DNA from: Actinospineispora eucalypti
Lineage (GTDB): Bacteria > Actinomycetota > Actinomycetes > Mycobacteriales > Pseudonocardiaceae
NCBI GenBank assembly: GCA_014208095.1
Contig: JACHMT010000002.1
Coordinates: forward strand, 868,001 to 932,000
DNA length: 64,000 bases
Direction of reading: 5' to 3'
The notes beneath the pieces were generated by a model that worked only from the letters and a program-made list of their open reading frames with translations, was not told the DNA's origin and ran no database searches. Positions 42,871-50,418 of the stretch are shown here, in pieces; positions within the stretch are counted from its first letter, which is position 1; the number at the start of each line of letters is the position of its first letter. The position numbers and the translations under genes are program-made.

Positions 42871-43733
42871 GCCCGGCCGGCCGGAGCGGCGCCGGTTTCG
42901 GCCAGGAACCCGGTGAGCACCTCGGCCAGGCGTTCCGGCTGGTCCTCCGGCACCAGCGTGGCCGAGTCGGCGATCTCCACCAGCCGGCCGCCGGGGTACA
43001 GCTCGGCCAGCCGGGGCCCGTGCTCGCGGGGCATCAGGCGGTCCTCGGTCGCCCACACCACCAGCACCGGGCGGTCGAACTCGCGCAGCCGCTCGCTCCA
43101 GGCGAGCAGCGTGGCCCGGTCCGGGGCGGAGCCGGCGAACTTGGCGAAGTCCCGCCGGATCGCCCGGCTGCCCGTGGCGGGCGCGAACCAGTCGTCCAGC
43201 ACCTCGTCCGGGATCCCCCGCAGGCTCATGCCGCCGTAGCCGCCCTTGGCCCGGCGCACCGCACCCAGCCGCATCGCCTGCATCAGCAGCCACACCCCGC
43301 CGGGCACCTTGGCCACCACGGCCAGCGCCTTCGCCGGCCCGGGCGGGAAGTTGTCGAACGCCTCGCAGGCCACCAGCGCCAGGCGGGCCACCCGGTCGGC
43401 CCCGCTGCCGGGTCCCTCGGACACCAGGAACTGGCCACCGCCCCAGTCGTTCAGCACCAGGGTGACGTCCCGCAGGTCCAGCCGGTTCAGGAACTCGCCG
43501 AGCAGCCGGGCGACGCCGCGCTGGCTCAGGTCCGCGCCGGGCCTCATCGGCTCCCGGTGGCCGCCGAGGGGCAGCGTGGGCAGCAGGCAGCGGTAACCCG
43601 CCAGCAGCGGAACCACCTTCCGCCACTGGGTCGTTGCGCTCATCGGCACACCGTGGGTGAACACCAGCACCGGCCCGTCGCCCCCGGTGTCCTGGTACTC
43701 CACCGGCCCGGCGGTCAGCTCGATCTTGGGCAT
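42867..43733 (-). CDS. Alpha/beta hydrolase (haloalkane-dehalogenase-like nucleophile)
   Basis: 288 residues. The fold opens VLVFTHGVPMSATTQWRKVVPLL. The nucleophile elbow is VLNDWGGGQFL, with Asp as in haloalkane dehalogenases and epoxide hydrolases rather than Ser. VVWATEDRLMPREHG gives the acid region; the catalytic His is not evident near LVEIADSATLVPEDQP, where an expected S-x-H reads S-A-T, so it may be catalytically impaired. GAAAGGGG precedes the ATG at 43733. It faces away from the TetR gene, with dispersed repeat copy 4 between. Confidence 0.8.
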   Translation of the reverse strand: MPKIELTAGPVEYQDTGGDGPVLVFTHGVPMSATTQWRKVVPLLAGYRCLLPTLPLGGHREPMRPGADLSQRGVARLLGEFLNRLDLRDVTLVLNDWGGGQFLVSEGPGSGADRVARLALVACEAFDNFPPGPAKALAVVAKVPGGVWLLMQAMRLGAVRRAKGGYGGMSLRGIPDEVLDDWFAPATGSRAIRRDFAKFAGSAPDRATLLAWSERLREFDRPVLVVWATEDRLMPREHGPRLAELYPGGRLVEIADSATLVPEDQPERLAEVLTGFLAETGAAPAGRA

Positions 43734-43760
43734 GCGCGACCCCTTTCCCGCTGTCGTGTC

Positions 43761-43809
43761 CCGCACGCGCCGAACCGGGCGCGCGCTCGGCCAACGCGTT
43801 CCGCTCTAG
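43761..43809 (-). repeat. Two-hairpin dispersed repeat, copy 4
   Basis: Stem 1 GCGCC-gaaccg-GGCGC is intact; stem 2 (AACGCG-ttc-CGCTCT) has decayed. It lies between divergent genes, so here the CTAG serves no annotated stop codon. Confidence 0.7.
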
Positions 43810-43810
43810 A

Positions 43811-43822
43811 TAGATCGTTCTA
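43811..43822. promoter_or_regulatory. Likely TetR operator
   Basis: TAGATCGTTCTA has inverted TAGA/TCTA ends around a partly symmetric centre, resembling YxaF/LmrA-type sites. It lies directly upstream of the TAGGCT -10 element (43826-43831) of the TetR gene, where a repressor would block RNA polymerase. Confidence 0.55.
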
Positions 43823-43838
43823 ATGTAGGCTAACAGCC

Positions 43839-44429
43839 ATGGCAACACCGACACGGGACACCCGGAGCAGGATCCGCGACGCGGCGGCCACCCTGTTCCG
43901 TCGGGAGGGCTACGCGGCCACCGGGCTGAAACGCATCGCCAGCGAGTCCGCCGCCCCGTTCGGCTCCATCTACCACTTCTTCCCCGGGGGCAAGGAGCAG
44001 CTGGCGGAGGACGTCGTGCGCACCGCCGGCGCGGCGTACGGGCACATGGTGGCCGCCCTGCTGAACAGCGTGGCCGACCCGCTGGAGTCGCTGGCCAACG
44101 CGTTCGACCGGGCCGCGGCCAACCTCGAGGCCGCCGACTACGCCGATGCCTGCCCGATCGCCACCCTGGCCTTGGAGGTGGCCAGCAGCAACGAGACCCT
44201 CCGGGTGGCCACCGCACAGGTGTTCGACGGCTGGGTCACCGAGGGCACCGAGTGGTTCGCCCGCTGGGCCCCGGACCGGGCCACCGCGCGCTGGCTGTGC
44301 CAATCGATGATCATGCTGCTGGAGGGCGCCTTCGTGCTGAGCCGGGCCGCCCGCTCCCCCGAGCCGCTGCACGCGGCGGGCCGAGCCATGGTCGAGCTGG
44401 CCCGCCCGGTGGTCAGTCGAGGAACGTGA
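43839..44429 (+). CDS. TetR/AcrR-family regulator (LmrA/YxaF-like)
   Basis: 196 residues. HTH: RIRDAAATLFRREGYAATGLKRIASESAAPFGSIYHFFPGGKEQL, with the SIYHFFPGGKEQL ending typical of the LmrA/YxaF subgroup. The C-terminal part (DYADACPIATLALEVASSNETLR) is the TetR_C_33-like ligand domain of that group. TAGGCT lies 7 nt before the ATG (leaderless). Probably represses the divergent hydrolase and itself through the 43811-43822 site. Confidence 0.87.
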   Translation: MATPTRDTRSRIRDAAATLFRREGYAATGLKRIASESAAPFGSIYHFFPGGKEQLAEDVVRTAGAAYGHMVAALLNSVADPLESLANAFDRAAANLEAADYADACPIATLALEVASSNETLRVATAQVFDGWVTEGTEWFARWAPDRATARWLCQSMIMLLEGAFVLSRAARSPEPLHAAGRAMVELARPVVSRGT

Positions 44430-45075
44430 CGGTCTCCGCCAGCGGGGCGCGGTCCACCCGCACGACGGGACCCGCGTCGTCCGCGTAGCCGATCGACATG
44501 CCGCAGACCAGCATCAACCCCGCCGGCGGCGACAGCACCTCGGTGACCGTGCGCCGGTACACCGACCAGGCCAGCTGCGGGCAGCTGTGCAGCCCCTCGC
44601 CGCGCAGCAACAACATCACCGTCTGCAGGTACATGCCGAGGTCCAGCCACTGCGCCCGCCCCAGGTCGCGGTCCACGTAGCAGAACAGCGCGGCCGGCGC
44701 GCCGAAGCAGTCCCAGTTCGCCGCCACGGCCCGCTCGCGGCCCTCGGCGTCCCCGCGCGCGACCCCCATCGCCGCGTAGCGCCGCTCGGCCGCGCCCGCC
44801 CGTCGCTCCCGGTAGGGCGACTTCAACGCCGGCGGGTACATCTCGAACTCCCGCTCGTCGCCGCGGTCGCCCGAGGCCACCCGCTCACCGGCCCGCTTCT
44901 TCAGCTCGGCCAGGGTCGCGCCGGTCACCAGGTAGCTGTTCCACGGCTGCAGGTTGCCGCCGGACGGCGACCGGGCGGCGGCGCCGAGCACGCGCGCCAA
45001 CACATCCCTCGGCACCGGCCGATCACTGAACCGGCGCACCGCCCGCCGACCGGCCACCGCCTGGTACACGTCCAT
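44413..45075 (-). CDS. Nitroreductase-family flavoprotein
   Basis: 220 residues. VAGRRAVRRFSDRPVPRDVLARVLGAAARSPSGGNLQPWNSYLVTG is the FMN-binding start. WDCFGAPAALFCYVDRDL and LDLGMYLQTVMLLLRGEGL follow the family pattern. Likely NAD(P)H-dependent reduction of quinones or nitroaromatics, fitting the aromatic-detoxification neighbourhood. A TTG at 45078 is better spaced from the GGAGGT than the ATG at 45075, so the exact first codon is uncertain by one residue. It overlaps the TetR end by 17 bp. Confidence 0.88.
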   Translation of the reverse strand: MDVYQAVAGRRAVRRFSDRPVPRDVLARVLGAAARSPSGGNLQPWNSYLVTGATLAELKKRAGERVASGDRGDEREFEMYPPALKSPYRERRAGAAERRYAAMGVARGDAEGRERAVAANWDCFGAPAALFCYVDRDLGRAQWLDLGMYLQTVMLLLRGEGLHSCPQLAWSVYRRTVTEVLSPPAGLMLVCGMSIGYADDAGPVVRVDRAPLAETVTFLD

Positions 45076-45147
45076 CAACGCGTCTACCTCCTACTGGGCA
45101 CTCCCTTGCCCGACGTCCCTGGACGCCCAAAGGTGACCGCCAGACGG

Positions 45148-45212
45148 GTGATCGTCGTTCGTGGCGGTTTGGCGTCGCTTTTCGACCCCAGAGCGCCAGA
45201 ATCGGCGATCAC
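45148..45212. repeat. GTGATC-bounded imperfect palindrome C
   Basis: A 65-nt element in the gap between the nitroreductase and MarR genes: GTGATC-GTC at one end, GATCAC at the other, with GGCG/CGCC and GTCG/CGAC pairs inside. The opening half is similar in sequence to the copies at 34445-34492 and 34486-34548. The rest of 45079-45268 holds nothing else I can assign. Confidence 0.6.
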
Positions 45213-45268
45213 GCCCGGGGAACGCATCGGTGCCGGGAGTGCGCGGTGGGTGGGCTCGGCGGTCCGGG

Positions 45269-45712
45269 CTATCGCCCCGGCGGCGGGACCAGGGCGCGCA
45301 GCGCGGCGTTCAGCGCCTCCCGCTCCGGCTCGGGCAAGGAGGCCAGCAGGTCCCGGTCCAGGTCCGCGATCAGCCCGCGCACCTTGTCCAACAGCTCTCG
45401 CCCGGACTCGGTGATCTCCAACCGCGCCGGCAGACCCTGGCCCGACGGCCCCCGGCTGACCGCGCCCAGCTCCTCCAGCGCGCGCACCGTGGCCAGCATG
45501 CTGGGCGTGGTCACCCCGGCGCGGCGGGCCAGGTCGCTGTACGAGAGGTCCGGGCGGTGGGAGAGGTGCCCCAGCGCTCCCAGGTGGCGCATGGTCAGGC
45601 CGAACTGGACCAGCTCGGCCTCCAGCCGACGCTGCAGCTCCCGACCGAGCAGGATGATCTGCATCGCCGTCGAGAACACCAGCGTCGGCGGCCGAGCCTC
45701 CGTCTCCCCCAT
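45269..45712 (-). CDS. MarR-family regulator (second)
   Basis: 147 residues; winged helix LSYSDLARRAGVTTPSMLATVRALEELGAVSRGPSGQGLPARLEITESGRELL. Different in sequence from the MarR at 42394. It diverges from the DUF2269-like gene, with a 27-bp inverted repeat between (45723-45749) covering that gene's promoter, so it probably represses that gene and itself. Confidence 0.85.
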   Translation of the reverse strand: MGETEARPPTLVFSTAMQIILLGRELQRRLEAELVQFGLTMRHLGALGHLSHRPDLSYSDLARRAGVTTPSMLATVRALEELGAVSRGPSGQGLPARLEITESGRELLDKVRGLIADLDRDLLASLPEPEREALNAALRALVPPPGR

Positions 45713-45722
45713 CCGCCGGAAG

Positions 45723-45749
45723 CTAGCTTATAGCTTCACTTATAGCTAG
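45723..45749. promoter_or_regulatory. Likely MarR operator
   Basis: CTAGCT at the left and AGCTAG at the right are inverted. Inside, CTTATAGCT occurs twice as a direct repeat. The element overlaps the TAGACT -10 box (45747-45752) of the downstream DUF2269-like gene. Confidence 0.65.
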
Positions 45750-45758
45750 ACTAACGCC

Positions 45759-46226
45759 GTGAAGATCCTGCTGCTGTCCGCGCACGTGCTCACATCCATC
45801 ATCTTCATCGGCCCGGTCACGGTGGCCACCAGCCTGTTCCCCCGCTACGCCAAGGCCGCCCTGGACGGCGGCGACCGGGCTCGCGGCGTGCTGGACCTGC
45901 TGCACCGGATCAGCCGGGGATACTCCGTGCTCGGCCTCACCGTGCCGGTCTTCGGCATCGCCACCGGCGCCGCGCTGGGCGTGCTCACCCAGGCCTGGCT
46001 GGTCGTCTCGATGGCGCTCACCGCCGTCGCCGCCGGACTGCTCGCCCTGGTGCTGCTGCCCGGCCAGAACGCCGTCATGCGCGCACTGGACGGCCAGGCC
46101 GTGGACGTCTCGGCCGTCGCGCCGGTGCTCGGCCAGCTGCGGATGATGGCCGGTATCTTCGCGCTCACCTGGGCGGTGGTCGTGGTGCTCATGATCGCCC
46201 GTCCTGGCTCGACCACCGGGGTCTGA
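45759..46226 (+). CDS. DUF2269-like four-helix membrane protein
   Basis: 155 residues: ILLLSAHVLTSIIFIGPVTVATSLF, VLGLTVPVFGIATGAALG, AWLVVSMALTAVAAGLLALVLL and MMAGIFALTWAVVVVLMIA. The His in SAHVLTSI and Gly/Pro in the first helix match the DUF2269/CopD-like pattern. Role unknown. GTG start with TAGACT 6 nt upstream. Probably under the divergent MarR protein. Confidence 0.78.
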   Translation: MKILLLSAHVLTSIIFIGPVTVATSLFPRYAKAALDGGDRARGVLDLLHRISRGYSVLGLTVPVFGIATGAALGVLTQAWLVVSMALTAVAAGLLALVLLPGQNAVMRALDGQAVDVSAVAPVLGQLRMMAGIFALTWAVVVVLMIARPGSTTGV

Positions 46227-46349
46227 CCGCTGACCCTTGTGACGGAGGTCACCGCGTGCCACGATCGAAAACCGGCCCGTTCCGGGGCGAGTCCGGTCGG
46301 GCCACCGTGGTCGGCACGGCCACGGCCCTGCCTAGGAAGCGCGGGCACG

Positions 46350-46793
46350 ATGGCCGAACTGGAACCGAGGAACTTCCTGCAGCCCTGTCTGCTGCTGTTG
46401 CTGTGTGAGACGCCGGACCACGGGTACGAGCTGGCGGCCCGGCTGCGCCCGATGCACGACGTGGACGGTGACGCCGGCGGGATCTACCGGGCGCTGCGTT
46501 CCCTGGAGCGCCAGGGGCTGGTGCGCTCCGAGTGGCACACCTCTTCGACCGGACCGGCCCGCCGCATCTACCGGGTCACCGACGCCGGCGTGCACGCGCT
46601 GGACGCCTCGGTGCACGGGCTGAACCAGACCCACGCCGCGCTGCACGTGTTCCTGGAACGCTACGGCCGGCTGGTGGCCTCCGACGGGCAGGGAGGAGGC
46701 AGGCATGGCGGTCGCACTCGGACCCGAGCACGCCTCGGCGGCGTTCGCTCGGCGGGACGCACCGACGGCCGGGTTGACCGAGACGGCGGCTGA
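46350..46793 (+). CDS. PadR-family regulator at the head of the hydrogenase locus
   Basis: 147 residues. PadR winged helix: LQPCLLLLLCETPDHGYELAARL, GGIYRALRSLERQGLVRSEW, RIYRVTDAG. The C-terminal ~35 residues (GQGGGRHGGRTRTRARLGG) are low-complexity, and their 89 bp overlap the next gene in another frame, so the original end may have been lost. PadR proteins are usually repressors relieved by a small molecule; as the first gene it is the best candidate regulator of hydrogenase expression. Confidence 0.78.
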   Translation: MAELEPRNFLQPCLLLLLCETPDHGYELAARLRPMHDVDGDAGGIYRALRSLERQGLVRSEWHTSSTGPARRIYRVTDAGVHALDASVHGLNQTHAALHVFLERYGRLVASDGQGGGRHGGRTRTRARLGGVRSAGRTDGRVDRDGG

Positions 46794-47250
46794 CCTGGCC
46801 CTGGCCTGCCACGCGATGGCGCGCCGGTTCCACCGGGGCGGCCGGCTGCTGGCCTTCGGCGCGGGCGCGGCCCGGGCGGACGCCGCGCACGTGGTGGTGG
46901 AGTTCGCGCATCCGGTGATCGTCGGCAAGCGCGCGCTGCCCGCGCTGGCGCTCGCCGAGCCCCGCTGGCTGCCGCTGTTCGCCGAGCCCCAGGACATCGC
47001 GCTGGGCCTGTGCGCGGACGGCCGGGACCCCGGGGTGTCCGAGGGACTGGCGCTCGGCCGGGACGCCGGGTTGCTCACCATCGCCCTGCTCGGCGGCGAC
47101 GGCGGCGCGATCGCCCGGCTGGACGGGCTGGACCACGTGCTGGTGGTGCCTTCGGCGGACCCGCGCATCGTGCGCGAGGCCCACGTGACGGCCTACCACG
47201 TGCTGTGGGAGCTCGTGCATGTGTTCCTCGACCAGCCGGGGGTGTTGTGA
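46705..47250 (+). CDS. SIS-domain protein, degenerate (hydrogenase locus)
   Basis: 181 residues resembling a phosphosugar-isomerase (SIS) fold, but the signature sites are altered: LAFGAGAARADAA replaces GNGGSxSDA and LGLCADGRDPGV replaces the STSG loop. The ending TAYHVLWELVHVFL matches the end of the second SIS gene here. Probably a non-catalytic partner of that protein. GGAGG precedes the ATG. Its stop overlaps the HypC-like start (TGATG). Confidence 0.78.
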   Translation: MAVALGPEHASAAFARRDAPTAGLTETAADLALACHAMARRFHRGGRLLAFGAGAARADAAHVVVEFAHPVIVGKRALPALALAEPRWLPLFAEPQDIALGLCADGRDPGVSEGLALGRDAGLLTIALLGGDGGAIARLDGLDHVLVVPSADPRIVREAHVTAYHVLWELVHVFLDQPGVL

Positions 47251-47465
47251 TGACCCCGGAGTGTGCGGGTCCGGAGTGCGTCACCTGCTCGGACGCGGCG
47301 GTGCCGGTCCGGGTCAGCCGGCTGCTGCCGGACGGGTTGGCGCTGGTGGAGGCGGCTCCCGGGCGGACCGAGGAGGTCTCGGTCGCGCTGGTCGACGCGG
47401 GCGTCGGGGACGTGGTGCTGGTCCACGCGGGCGAGGCGATCGCGGTGGTACCCGATGAGTCTTGA
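47250..47465 (+). CDS. Non-canonical HypC-like protein
   Basis: 71 residues with the HypC beta-barrel core (VPVRVSRLLPDGLALVEAAPG, VSVALVDAGVGDVVLVHAGEAIAVV) but no MCxGIP start. HypC needs its N-terminal Cys to bind the Fe(CN)2CO precursor and the large subunit. Instead it has a Cx4CxxC cluster (MTPECAGPECVTCSD). A canonical HypC is encoded at 59261, so this one likely does another job. Both neighbours are SIS proteins, and it overlaps each. Confidence 0.75.
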   Translation: MTPECAGPECVTCSDAAVPVRVSRLLPDGLALVEAAPGRTEEVSVALVDAGVGDVVLVHAGEAIAVVPDES

Positions 47466-48102
47466 GTCGCTGTACCCGTTCCTGCACGCCGGCCGGGCCG
47501 ACCTGGACGAGCTGCTCGCCGACGTGACCCGTTCCACCCGGGAGAAGGTCGAGGAGATCGGCCGGCTGCGGGCCGAGGTCGCCGCGACGGAGGCGGCCGA
47601 GCTGGCCCGGTGCGCCGAGGCAATGGCCGACCGGTTCGGCCGGGGCGGGCGGCTGTTCACCTTCGGCAACGGCGGGTCCAGCACCGACGCCGCCGGGCTG
47701 GCCATCCTGTTCACCGACCCGGGCGAGGGAGCGCGGCCGCTTCCGGCCACCGCGCTGGCCGAGGACGTGGCCACCCTGACCGCGCTGGCCAACGACGTGG
47801 GCTTCGAGGTGGTGTTCGCCCGGCCACTGGCCGCCGCCGGCCGCCCGGTGGACATCGCGCTCGGCCTGTCCACCAGCGGCGGGTCGGCCAACGTGCTGCG
47901 TGGGTTCGACGCGGCGCGCCGGCGCGGCATGCTCACCGTCGGGCTGGCCGGCTACACCGGCGGCCCGATGGCCGAGGTGGCGGCGCGCGGGGAGATCGAC
48001 CACCTGTTCGTCATGCCGTCCAGCTCGGTGCACCGCATCCAGGAGGCCCAGACCACCACGTACCACGTGCTGTGGGAGCTCGTGCAGCGAGCGCTCCGGT
48101 GA
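47455..48102 (+). CDS. SIS-domain phosphosugar isomerase-like (GmhA-type)
   Basis: 215 residues. Both functional loops are intact: LFTFGNGGSSTDAAGLAILF and LGLSTSGGSANVLRGF, as in D-sedoheptulose-7-phosphate isomerase. It ends PSSSVHRIQEAQTTTYHVLWELVQ, like its degenerate paralogue upstream. The biological link between a sugar-phosphate isomerase and [NiFe] hydrogenase is not established. It overlaps the HypC-like gene by 11 bp and hypF by GTGA. Confidence 0.83.
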   Translation: MSLESLYPFLHAGRADLDELLADVTRSTREKVEEIGRLRAEVAATEAAELARCAEAMADRFGRGGRLFTFGNGGSSTDAAGLAILFTDPGEGARPLPATALAEDVATLTALANDVGFEVVFARPLAAAGRPVDIALGLSTSGGSANVLRGFDAARRRGMLTVGLAGYTGGPMAEVAARGEIDHLFVMPSSSVHRIQEAQTTTYHVLWELVQRALR

Positions 48103-50372
48103 CCCACACGGTTCTGGCCCGCCGGCGTATCCGGGTGGGCGGGATCGTGCAGGGCGTCGGCTTCCGGCCGTTCGTGTACGCGCTGGCCCGCGAGTTCGGC
48201 CTGGCCGGGTTCGTGCGCAACGACGAGTCCGGCGTGCTGATCGAGGTGGAGGGCGACCCGGCGGCGCTCTCCGGGTTCACCGCCTCGGTGCCCACCCGGG
48301 CGCCCGCGCTGGCCGTGGTCGCCGAGGTGCGGGTGGACGACCTGCCACCCACCGCCGAGCCGGGTTTCCACATCCTGGCCAGCGCCGCCGGCGGCCGGCG
48401 CGGCGCGCTCATCTCGCCGGACACCGCCACCTGCGCGGATTGCCTCGCCGAGCTGGCCGACCCGGCCGACCGGCGCTACCGCTACCCGTTCGTCAACTGC
48501 ACCAACTGCGGCCCCCGGCTGACCATCGTGACCGGGGTGCCCTACGACCGGCGGTACACCACGATGGCCGGCTTCCCGATGTGCCGGGAGTGCGCCACCG
48601 AGTACCACGACCCCGCCGACCGGCGGTTCCACGCCCAACCGGTGTGCTGCCCGGCGTGCGGCCCGACCCTTCGGTGTACCGACCCCGCCGGCACATCCCT
48701 CGAGCCGGCCGGCGACCCGCTGGCCGCCGCCGTGGCCGCGTTGCGGGCCGGCGCGGTGCTGGCGGTGAAGGGCATCGGCGGCTACCACCTCGCCGCGCTG
48801 GCCCGCGACGAGCGAGCCGTGGCCGCGCTGCGCGCCCGCAAGCACCGGGAGGACAAGCCGTTCGCGCTGCTCGCCGCCGATCTCGCGGCGGCGCGGCGCC
48901 TGGTCGAGGTGGACGGGACGGCCGCCGCCGAGCTGACCTCCCGGCGGGCGCCGATCGTGCTGCTCCCCCGCCGCCCGGACGCCCCGGTGGCGCCCTCGGT
49001 CGCCCCCGGCAACCGCTACCTCGGCGTGCTGCTGCCCTACACCCCGCTGCATCACCTGCTGGCCGCCGACCTGGCCGAGCCGCTGGTGCTGACCAGTGGC
49101 AACGTCTCCGACGAGCCGATCGCCTACCGGGACGGCGAGGCCGCCGAACGGCTGGGCGGCATCGCCGACGGGCTGCTCACCCATGACCGGCCGATCCACA
49201 CGCGCGCGGACGACTCGGTGCTGCGGGTCACCGGCGGGCGGGTGCTGCCGATCCGCCGCTCGCGGGGTTACGCCCCGGAACCGCTGCCGCTGGCCACCCC
49301 GGCGCGCCGGCCCGTCCTGGGCTGCGGGGCCGAGCTGAAGAGCACGTTCTGCCTGGCCGAGGGCGGCCGGGCGTTCCTCTCCCACCACATCGGCGACCTG
49401 GAGAACGCGGAGACCCTGCGCTCGTTCACCGAGGGCATCGCGCACTACCGCACGCTGTTCGACATCACCCCCGAGGTGGTCGCGCACGACCTGCACCCGG
49501 AGTACCTGTCCACCAAGTACGCCCTGGAGCTGCCCGGCGTCCGGCTGGTCGGCGTGCAGCACCACCACGCGCACCTGGCCGCCTGCCTGGCGGACAACCG
49601 GGCCACCGGGCCGGTGATCGGGCTGGCCTGCGACGGCCTCGGCTACGGCACCGACGGCACCCTCTGGGGCGGCGAGCTGATGGAGGTCTCGATCACCGGC
49701 TTCCGCCGGCTGGCCCACCTGGAGACGGTGCCGCTGCCCGGCGGGGCGACCGCGATCCGTCAGCCCTGGCGGATGGCGGCGGCCTGGCTGCGCGCGGCCC
49801 ACCCGGACGGCGAGCTGGCCGACCTGGCCGTGGTGCGCCGCCAGGGTGCCCGTTGGACGCAGGTGGAACGGCTGCTCGGGTCGGACCTACCGGTCCCGCT
49901 GACCTCCAGCGTCGGCCGGCTGTTCGACGCGGTGGCCGCGCTGGCCGGGGTGCGGGACGAGGTGAACTACGAGGGCCAGGCCGCGGTGGAGCTGGAGCAG
50001 GCGGTCGACCCCGAGGTACGCGACGGCTACCCGATGCGGATGACCGACGCCGTGCTGTACGGCGCCGACCTGGTCCGGGGCGCGGTGCGCGACCTGCGCG
50101 CCGGACGGCCGGCCGGCACCATCGCCGCCCGCTTCCACCGCGGCCTCGCCGCCGGACTGGCCGAGGCGGCGGCCGGCGCCTGCGCCCGGACCGGACTGGA
50201 CACGGTGGCGCTGTCCGGCGGGGTGTTCCAGAACGTGACCCTGCTGCACGGCCTGCGGGACCGGCTCGACGGGTACGGGCTGAGGGTCCTGACGCACTCC
50301 CGGGTGCCGCCGAACGACGCCGGGATCAGCCTCGGACAGGTCACAGTGGCCGCCGCACTGGACCGAGCCTGA
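48099..50372 (+). CDS. hypF: HypF carbamoyltransferase
   Basis: 757 residues with the full HypF order: acylphosphatase-like domain (RIRVGGIVQGVGFRPFVYALAREF), zinc fingers (CADCLAELAD, CTNCGPRLT, CRECATEY, CCPACGP), YrdC-like domain (AVLAVKGIGGYHLA, LPYTPLHHLL) and Kae1-like carbamoylation domain (HHHAHLAACLADN, GLACDGLGYGTDG, VALSGGVFQN). It converts carbamoyl phosphate to the thiocarboxamide on HypE that becomes the CN ligands of the active-site Fe. The start overlaps the SIS gene (GTGA). Confidence 0.97.
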   Translation: MTHTVLARRRIRVGGIVQGVGFRPFVYALAREFGLAGFVRNDESGVLIEVEGDPAALSGFTASVPTRAPALAVVAEVRVDDLPPTAEPGFHILASAAGGRRGALISPDTATCADCLAELADPADRRYRYPFVNCTNCGPRLTIVTGVPYDRRYTTMAGFPMCRECATEYHDPADRRFHAQPVCCPACGPTLRCTDPAGTSLEPAGDPLAAAVAALRAGAVLAVKGIGGYHLAALARDERAVAALRARKHREDKPFALLAADLAAARRLVEVDGTAAAELTSRRAPIVLLPRRPDAPVAPSVAPGNRYLGVLLPYTPLHHLLAADLAEPLVLTSGNVSDEPIAYRDGEAAERLGGIADGLLTHDRPIHTRADDSVLRVTGGRVLPIRRSRGYAPEPLPLATPARRPVLGCGAELKSTFCLAEGGRAFLSHHIGDLENAETLRSFTEGIAHYRTLFDITPEVVAHDLHPEYLSTKYALELPGVRLVGVQHHHAHLAACLADNRATGPVIGLACDGLGYGTDGTLWGGELMEVSITGFRRLAHLETVPLPGGATAIRQPWRMAAAWLRAAHPDGELADLAVVRRQGARWTQVERLLGSDLPVPLTSSVGRLFDAVAALAGVRDEVNYEGQAAVELEQAVDPEVRDGYPMRMTDAVLYGADLVRGAVRDLRAGRPAGTIAARFHRGLAAGLAEAAAGACARTGLDTVALSGGVFQNVTLLHGLRDRLDGYGLRVLTHSRVPPNDAGISLGQVTVAAALDRA

Positions 50373-50418
50373 GGTAAAGTCGGGCAGTTTTTGTCAACAT
50401 CGGCCCGGGTGTACGGAG

